Assembly (NCBI GenBank): GCA_034008185.1
Contig: CM067084.1
Location: 73,312,255 to 73,376,254, forward strand
DNA from: Gorsachius magnificus
Lineage: Eukaryota > Chordata > Aves > Pelecaniformes > Ardeidae
Reading direction: 5' to 3'
DNA: 64,000 nucleotides
Position 1 is the first letter of the stretch. Each line of letters begins with the position of its first letter. The position numbers and the translations under genes were made by a program. A model generated the notes under the pieces. It ran no database searches, was not told where the DNA came from, and saw only the letters and a program-made list of their open reading frames with translations. Positions 55,999 to 64,000 of the stretch are shown here, piece by piece.

Positions 55999-58862
55999 CA
56001 AAAGATTTCTCCACATTGGCAAAGTTTGATATAACTTTTTATCTACAACAAAAATAACTATATCTATAATAGATACAACCTTTTCTTTAACTAGTTAAAA
56101 ACGAGTTTTAGCTGGGTTAAACTTTCGACCTGATGTGTCAGGAGCAGAGCATCCTGCCAGGCTGCAAGGCCCAGGTAACGAAACAGGAGTGTGCTTGTAT
56201 CCAACTGGAGATGCCATTTGTTTTAGTGCTCCGTGGTTTAGGAGCTGCTGGGGAGATCCTCAACATGAGGAGAGCTGCTCGTGCCCACTCTGGTGCTCCT
56301 CTGTGGATACACCATCTCTTCTACTGCAGTAGAAGACCAAACATGGAAACCCATCCATCTGGGGAGGCTAGATTTCCCCACGTTTGACCAGGGCAGTGAG
56401 AGCAGTGCTGTCGCCCTGATGGGAGCGGAGACCTTTTATCAGTCAGGGGTTTCCCCAGAGGATGGTGTTGACAGATGCCAGCAATGAGATCATGGAAGAG
56501 AGAGCGGCATCAGATGTCCTGGACGTGTGTCTAACCCAGAGCTTGTACCTTGTAACGTGCAGGGTCTGCAGTCTGTTAACAACATGAGGTATGTGTGGCC
56601 TGGTGACAACACTTGGCGAGGCTGAAATAGTGTCCTTGAGCCCTTGCAATGGTCTATCACCCACCTTCTCCAGTGACGGTCATTGCAGTGATCAAGGCTC
56701 CTGGATAATATTTAGGAAATTTGGGGTGGTGATTGATCCCTCTCCATTGCCAGCTGTAGAGTGAAGTTTTATTCCTGGCTGCCTGGTTCCCCAGGGAAAG
56801 CGATACCTGGTGGTGAGAATATCACCATCATGCCATGACTCTTCTGGGTAAGCTGCAGGGAGATGCCTTCATTCCCTTGCCTTTTCTCTCCCTATTAGGT
56901 AAATGTGTCACCATGCCTTACAGGCTAGCCCTGCTGTAGATCCTGTAAATGTCGTGTCAGCAATGGCTCTGGGATTTTTATACCCTAATCCCCCCATGTC
57001 TGGAAGTGCCATGTTTCCAGACAAAATTCAGAACATCCCTGCAGGATGAGGGTGAGGACTCCTTGCTGACCAAAGCCGCTCCAGACCTAGCCCTGTTGGC
57101 TTTAGAGGTGGAGAGTGCTTCACGTGGGGACTGAGAGGACCATGAGGATGCTGCTGTACAGGGGATGCTGCTGCTGGGACACCTGTGAAGGAGGAGCAAG
57201 TGCCACTGGCTCTGTCAGCAACCCCAATATTTGGCATCACGTCCTCCCTGTTCCAGTGTCACCTACATGGCATTTTGTAAAACTTGGGCTTAGAGCGCAT
57301 CTCTTCCTCCACAGCAATTAAAAAGGCCTCAGATCTGTATGAGTAAACCTGCTTATTTTCAGCCCAAAAAATTGAGGAATGCCACATACTTCCAGACTGT
57401 GCTGCAGGTTTCCCTCATGGCTCAGGGGATGTGCCATTGAAGATTGGGTCTCCACTGGGCTTAAGGGACACCAATAAATCCTCAGCATCACTGCTGATTA
57501 TCTGAGTGGAAAAACAGAAAGGGAACACAATCTTGTGCTGAAGCTAGAGAATCCAGGCATCAAAAATGCACTGATGTCCACAGCAACATAGCAAGCCTCT
57601 GGCACAGATAAAAATCTCCTCAGTCCCCTATTTCGCCCTGACACTGTCTGCTCGTTATGGCTGCAAGAGCCTGCAGGAGCTCAGGGACGTGCCCTCCAGA
57701 CCCTCTGTGCTGGGGTCACGCAGCAGCTGATGTTGCTGCCACAACCGAAGATCCCCTGTGGCTTCCCGGGAGCCTCCGTCTGACTGCTCCGATGCTGCAG
57801 CACAGATGTTCCCGTGCGCAGAGGATATGTCAGGATTTCTGGACATCTGCTTGCCTGGTAAGAGCGGCTGCCCCAGTCGGGCTGCCTGACATCCGTAAAT
57901 TATGGACAAATGTGCTACAATCTACAAATACCACCACGGCAGAGAAACCCCAGAAACCCAGAGAGCTGGCTGCCCTTCCCTTGCTGGTGATGTTTTGTGA
58001 GCATGTAGCAAGTGCTTTCTGGCATTGGCTCTAACATATCTCCCTTACAAATCTACCTCAGCTTAACAGACCCCCAGCAGAAAGTGGATGGTTTTCCCTT
58101 TGTTTATAAATGCAGCTGGGAGGTGAGCTGCATGGGTTCACAAGCTTGGCTCAAAGGTTAGCATCAAGGCTGATGCGCAGCTGTGAAGGGCAGGGAGCAG
58201 AGAGTATGGGGAAAGAAACAAAGAATGGGGAAAAAGAGGTGTTTGGTTTTAAAAGAGGAGTAGAAAGCCAGAAAAAGTAATTAAGACGTGGGGAAAAATT
58301 AATGAGGGAAGAGGGAAGAGCAGGGAATGAAAGAGGGAGATTTGGAAAAGCAGAGGATGCATTTATTGTGCAGCAGGTGCTTGCCCACACCAGTCTAACG
58401 TTCAACCGATTCCCTTAGTCCTTGTAGGCAGAGAGCTGGCACCCCTCTAACTACAAACCATGTATGTGCAGATAAAATCCACAGCAAACCAAATCACCCT
58501 GAGAAGAAATACAGGAGATTACATTACAAGCTCATTGGGTTGAGATGCTTTCAGAGGAATGAAAGTTTTGGCAGGAGGCCATTTCTCCAGAGCTGATGGC
58601 CATGTCAAACCCTCCCCTTCCCCTTTTCCATGAACCAACCTCATCCCTGCTCTGCTGAAAAGGCTGTGCTCTTTTTTTTCAGCCAGTCAGAGGTTTCCAT
58701 TACTGGGCAGGTCTCCAAAGGACTGTGAGACCTACTTCTGACCATGCATTAAAAACAACATTTGCCTGCTGCATTTGGTATGGAACACCATGCCTGGGCT
58801 TCTTTGGACCCCCAACTTTGTAATGCATTTCTATTAACATGGCCAGGGACCTCCTGCACTTC
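55999..58862. other. Intergenic DNA, nothing recognised
   Basis: Mixed sequence without an identifiable gene or repeat. A purine-rich stretch lies at about 58185-58360 on the plus strand, with many GGGAA and GAAAGAG words. Confidence 0.5.
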
Positions 58863-59264
58863 GTACAAGGGAGGCTGAGGCAGTTGGGCTTGTTTAGTCT
58901 GGCAAAAGGGAGTTAAAGGAGAAATCAAGCGGTTGCCTACAACTCTTTGATGGACAACGATAAAAATGATGGAGCCAAACTCTTCTCAGGAGCACAGGGC
59001 AGTGTAAGAGAGGGCAATGGCCACAGTCCGCAGCTTGGAAAGGATAGCAGAGAAAACATCATTTCAGGAGGAACTGGAGCAGGTTGTACAGAGGCTGCTC
59101 AGTCTTTGTCTTTGGAGATTTTCAAACAGTCTTTGTCTTTTGGAGGTTTGGGCTAGCAAAGCCACATCTGACCTAATCTAGAGTAGGCAGTAGTCTGGGT
59201 TCAAGCAGGAGGTTGGGCAAGAAGCCTCCAGATGTCCCTTCCAACCACCGTGTCTACAATTCTG
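58863..59264 (+). mobile_element. CR1 LINE 3' fragment, old
   Basis: Starts with GGCTGAGGCAGTTGGGCTTGTTTAGTCTGGC and ends with GATGTCCCTTCCAACCACCGTGTCTACAATTCT, the CR1 3' layout. The middle is heavily altered by indels and no terminal octamer tail remains. Same orientation as the 55.3 kb copy but clearly older. Confidence 0.85.
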
Positions 59265-62200
59265 GGGCTATTTCCACTCCATTTCAGCATTTATGTCTGA
59301 AAGTTTGGTTCAGTCTTGCTGTGCAAAGTGCCCAGAATGATGCTTGCTCTTAGCAAGCTGCAGCATTTTACTATTTCATCTCATAAAACTCTTTTGCTTT
59401 GATTATTTTCCTTTTAAAAAGACATCCTTAGATTGTAGTAGGTGGGACTTCTGGCAGGTTATCATCCACCTCTAGCATGTTACTAGAAAACATTTTTAAT
59501 TGTCAAAACTATCTAATTTGTGTATTCTGGATAAAACTAAGAGCACAAATTGGATCTGAGGTTGAGCATTATGCAGTTGGGCTGTTGGGTGGAGTGTTTT
59601 ATTTCAATTTAAGGGTTGTTTTCCTTTTGTTAATAAAATATTCGGCCTTTAATGCCACACAGTCAAACAACAGTTGGAGAGCCGAATGATTGGTGGTTCC
59701 AATTCTGCAAGAGCATTAGGAAACCCATAACATTTATCAGGTGCTGAAAGCTAACACATGATGTGTTAAATCTGTGATTTAAAATGAGCTGGATATATCA
59801 TCCCTGAGACACCAGAGCATCAAGGTTGGATAAAGTTTCTCTGTAATGCACTTAAGAAAGCTAAATTAAAACAGTTGAGGTCAGTGAGCTTAATAAAAAT
59901 TATTTCATACTAAAGCAATTTACTTCTGACTCATAACAATCTTCCCCTTTTGTTAGTCCCAAAATTAAATAGAGGAAAAGCTGTGTTTTTACAGAACAGA
60001 AGAGCAGCTCATTTTTTTCTTTGGATGCTCTCAAGCTGAGCTGAGCAAAATCTGATTTACTCAGATTTAAGTCTAAGTCATACGCTTCCTGCAGGAATCC
60101 CACAGCAGTATTCTATTTTTTCAGGTGCAGAAAAGAATTTTTTTAATTTTATTTTATGTGATTATTCACTCTGCTGACATTTAAGGAAATGATGTTCAGT
60201 TTCCCCATTGTGTATAAACCCTTCCCTTACCAGCAAATGTTATCTACTTTTTTCCTAATCCTCCACTGGCCAGGGTAGTACTGTGTTACACCAGGTTTCA
60301 TACCTTGTTGGTCAATACTTTTTGGGTGCATGAAGGTGAGGAACGCAATTGAATTTCTGATCTTTGCAATTTCTCCTTCAGAGTAACACTTTTTATCCTG
60401 TTATAGAAGTTCAAACAGAACATAAGCAGAACAACTTGTTTTTATGACCGTCAGAAAGCTTCCTGGAAAAAATCCTGCCAAAAATACAGGTAATTTGCAA
60501 AATCCATAAACTGAGGGTATCCTCTGGTCAGCAGCAGTATTTCAGAAATGCAAGGCAGCTGGAACACTAGTATAACTAAATACCAGAATGTAATGAAAAG
60601 CTGTCAGACCTCAGCAAAAGGTGAAGAAACAAGGAGGTCACGTTGCAGAGAGCATTCCCTGCGCTCTGGCAATAACAGATTTGCTCTTCTTCAGGGTCTC
60701 TATCCGGCATGAACAGTGACATAGTTGATTTGAACATCTCTCCTCCTTTTCAAACAGTTATGTTATATTACCCATTGTTGTCAGGTTTGTTGTTTTGGCA
60801 ACTCTTAATGATATTTACACAACATCACTGTTGCTTTGAGTCCCGAACAAGAGCTTTGGGATAGAACTATCGACCTCAGCGAGCCCTTGGCTCTTGCCCA
60901 GGAAACAGGCTTATGGTGTTCACTTCCTAAGGAGGCAAAATAGTTAAATAAGACATCTCCCAGAACAGGCTGGTGCCTGAAGGGTTAAAGCTCTCATAAT
61001 GCATCTGCCTTGGGAGAGGTAGCTGTATTTGTATGACTGTCATACGTCCTGGTTGAAGGTGTTTCTCTGTAAACTGCTAACCGCTTGCTTATGAGCTGGG
61101 AATTGATTTCTTGGTGGCAGTATTTCTTCAGACTCTTCACTGTGTACAGCGGATCCCTCCAGAGTCTTTTGATGCCCCTAAGGATTGCAGGTAGTGACTG
61201 AAGTATGCTATTATCCTTCTCCTTAAATTTTTTACTACTTTTGGGAATCCTGGGACTCCTTGTGAGAGCCAGAGGTTTCAGTCAGTGCTCTGCAACTCCT
61301 GCTCTGTTTGTTGGTTGGTGATTGTGCTATAAAACCCCCCACTGTGTATTTCTCTATGCCCAAAGTACTTTGTGCATTATTAGTATGTGTATATAGTTCA
61401 ACCAGGGGTAGATTAAAAAAAAAAAAAAAAAAGAAAGCTAGTGGTGAAATTCCCATTGTCTGCCCCAAGGACCCAGCTCCTGTCCAGATACGCTTATATT
61501 TGCTGTATTTTCTTTACATAATAAATAGTGCTGGAGCAGGTATGACCGAGCGCCCAGCAGCATGTGCAGCAAGTGCAGCAAAGAGTCAGGGCTACGGGGA
61601 GAAAAGGAAATGGTCATAGTTCTCACAAGCAAGGGGAGATGTAGCAGGATTCACTTACTGCCTGTACTCTCCTTTGCCAGTTTTATGGTGATAACAAAAC
61701 CAAGTCAAAACAGAAGTCCAGCCATGATGATGTTAATACAGGTGAAATGGCAGGTAAAAAGGAGAGCAAAAGCCAGAGACGCCCGTCAGGTGTGCCCTGA
61801 GAGACACTGAATTCATCCAGCTTACTTTGAAGTGAAGGTATTGTAGATTTGAGGGTTTTCAACACTTTTTAAGAGACATCTTACAAGGTGAAGATTCAAA
61901 AGGCCTGGCCACAGTCAGCAGGACAAACATGCAGGAAGGGAAATCCGCTCAGGGCTTGCCAAGGACAGGGCACTGACGTGATCAGGTTTAGCTCACACGG
62001 GGTTTGGGACATTTCACCAGGGACCTGCTTCTGTTGAAGCAAAGAAATGACAACAAAATGAATGGGACATTATCAGTGGAGAATTGACATGGTGACAATA
62101 AAGTAGACACACTCAAGTGGTGGAACAGAGCTCAGGAGGGGGCTTGGTATGATTACACAAAATTGCGAAGGCTAGTCACTGCAAACAGAAGTTTCCGAGA

Positions 62201-62383
62201 AGAGCAAAGGGCCTGGTGGTTGCCAACCCTGCTCAGTCACCCACTGAGGCTGCACAATGAGAAGTGCCCTGCAGCCCAGGAGCTTGCTGCCCTAACTCTT
62301 TGCAGTGGGATTTGGAGGGAAAGCTCAGTGCCAGTAAGTGCCAAGTGTTGCTAAGACTGTATTAGAGCATATGCAAAGGAAAC
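59265..62383. other. A/T-richer intergenic DNA, nothing recognised
   Basis: More A/T-rich than the preceding 20 kb. Includes an A18 run at about 61414-61431. The small open frame at 61562-61810 (plus) is cysteine-containing but matches no zinc-binding family I know. Confidence 0.5.
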
Positions 62384-62500
62384 CAGAGTTGGAAGGGACC
62401 TCTGGAGGCCTCTTGCCTAACTTCATGCTGCAAGCTGTCTGCTTCTGACTCTAGATGTTGGAGACAACCCACATGCCCACCTCCAGCATGGCCCAGATCT
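62384..62500 (-). mobile_element. CR1 LINE 3' end, minus orientation, partial
   Basis: AGAGTTGGAAGGGACCTCTGGAGG is the reverse complement of the CR1 terminus. The following CTTGCCTAACTTCATGCTGCAAGC resembles the next part of the element. Similarity fades by about 62,500, so the upper limit is uncertain. Confidence 0.75.
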
Positions 62501-63016
62501 CCTGTAGCGCCTGTGTGGTACCTACCTACATAGCCATACCATAATGCACATGAACACATACTCGTGGCCATCTCAAATGGCACCGGGCCCATATTCAAGC
62601 AATTGAATTGTGCCTGTCAGGCAGGACGCATAATTGGCATGATGGGATACACGTAAGTCTGTCTCCAAAGTTTGGGGTCTGGAGCAGTCACTTCGGAGTT
62701 TGACATAAAGACTTAGAGACCAAAGTAAGTCCTTGGCTTAAAATACAGACCTGAGTGGCCTTCCTCTGCTCCCTCCCAAAGTGTGGTGAAGCAACAGACA
62801 GACCACCCCCAAGAAAAGCAGGTTAATATAAACCACACATTGCTTCTGCAACTGGAAGCTATTTGGCCAAGAAAACACAAAAACGATGACAGATGTGCCA
62901 ACCAGCAAACTTCCCATGAGCAGTAATCTTCCTCCTTCTCTCAAGCTCCTGCTTTTCAGCTTGAATCCCTTGAAAGGGTTAATGGAACTGCAGAGCAGGG
63001 GGGACTCCAACAGCTC

Positions 63017-63185
63017 TCAAAAGGCTTTTGATAAAGCCCCACACAAGAGGCTATTGAGAAACTTGGCAATCCAGGGGTGAAAGGTAAAGTCCTGTCATGG
63101 ATTAAAAAGTGGAGAAGAGATAAGGAGCAAAGAGTAGGAACAAATGGCCAATTCTTAGCATGGAAAGAGATTAATCGTGGATAGC
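63017..63185 (+). mobile_element. LINE reverse-transcriptase fragment (non-LTR, CR1/L2-like)
   Basis: The plus strand reads KAFDKAPHKRLLRNLAIQG. After a frame change it reads VLSWIKKWRRDKEQRVGTNGQ, the order of residues found in the fingers/palm region of non-LTR reverse transcriptases. A premature TGA separates the two frames. No tail or 5' end is found nearby. This is the only internal RT-domain piece in the window; the other LINE copies are 3' ends. Confidence 0.75.
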
Positions 63186-64000
63186 TGCAAGGACAGGATT
63201 GCAGAGTGGTGCGGTGTTTACTTACCGCTGGCCAGCTGGGAGGTAAAATGCACTGTTGGCTCAAAATGCTCAGGATATCCAAGACTAGGGAGATTTTATA
63301 CAAATCCAAGGAAAATCTAACTTCGGAGTCCAGTTCTGCCAGGAATTAGTATCACTCAGCATGTCTTAAGAGGCATGAAGAGACTAAAAAGGCAAGTTGG
63401 CATGAGAGGCTAAGACTTGACAGAGAAAGGCAAATACAGGCTAATGCTGAGAAGACAGAACAAACACTTATTAGCCCACTGTCATGGGCAGCATAATTAA
63501 TGAGCCAGAATTAAAGAGCTAAAAAAGTGAAAACAGGAAAAGGGAAGTCCCGAGGGCACCACATGGCACTGCACTTTAACTACACCACCACCCACGTAAC
63601 CTGATGGGCACCAATGGATAGGAGTGAGACAAGGCTGAGACCTTTAGGTGAATGTGAACAGCCTACACAGTTGTACATAAATTACAAGAGTTCTCCACTC
63701 TCCTGCTCCTTGATACAAGAATAATCACTATCTGGACTCAGAAGAGGTACTAATGCAGTTACGGTTTTCTTCTGGAAATGTCTCTCATTGGCGAAAAGTT
63801 TTGTAGAGATCATTGCTTTTTCTGATATTGGGTAAAAATGACAACAAATTCAATTTTACTCCCTTACATGGGGATTTAAGAACACTTGACATATCTTAGC
63901 AGCTAAAATTTCCTGGCTGCCCTCATATCATACCTAAGAAACCTTATTGTCTCCATTTCGACATGGAGTATCACTGTGGTATAGAGGCATTGCTACAGTC
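63186..64000. other. Intergenic DNA after the RT fragment, nothing certain
   Basis: May include more decayed LINE sequence directly after 63,185 (words such as GGCAAATACAGGCTAATGC), but I cannot place it. No gene is visible up to the window end. Confidence 0.4.

Noticed and set aside
61562..61810. Small frame starting MCSKCSKESG, suggestive of a zinc finger
   Set aside because: Only the first two cysteines fit a C-x2-C pair; no second pair with proper spacing and no resemblance further on.

Overview
The window looks like vertebrate nuclear DNA, most likely from a bird. It is mostly non-coding, it has a split gene with GT-AG introns, and it carries several 5'-truncated CR1 LINE copies, two of which end in the octamer-like ATTCTATG/ATTCTGTG tails typical of avian CR1. 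There are no bacterial operons, no CRISPR array and no phage-like gene order, and I recognise no tRNA or rRNA gene. The only protein-coding gene I can support is NAT8L (aspartate N-acetyltransferase, which makes N-acetylaspartate), on the minus strand. Its three coding exons join without a frame break into a 288-residue protein: exon 1 at 37120-36787, exon 2 at 35385-35221 and exon 3 at 9009-8642. Intron 1 is 1.4 kb and very GC-rich. Intron 2 is 26.2 kb and separates the membrane anchor from the GNAT catalytic domain. Layout from low to high coordinates: 1-680 is downstream flank. About 685-8641 is the probable long 3'UTR of NAT8L, with several possible poly(A) signals, the most distal being the most convincing. 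8642-9009 is exon 3. 9010-35220 is intron 2, which holds two antisense CR1 fragments, G- or C-rich tracts and a TA microsatellite. 35221-37120 is exon 2, intron 1 and exon 1. 37121-37440 holds the 5'UTR and a compact TATA, GC-box and CCAAT promoter set in a CpG island that runs to about 38.5 kb and ends in a degenerate GC-rich tandem repeat. From 38.56 kb to the end there is 25 kb of upstream intergenic DNA with no recognisable gene. It contains a clean 21-copy 31-bp minisatellite, a CCATC pentamer array and LINE fragments of different ages, including one ancient, very decayed copy and one reverse-transcriptase remnant. I did not find an undescribed multi-gene system. The points most worth a second look concern the gene itself (two start codons, open reading through both ends of intron 2, a stop codon inside an AATAAA next to genomic A-tracts) and the two-state minisatellite at 46.5-47.2 kb.
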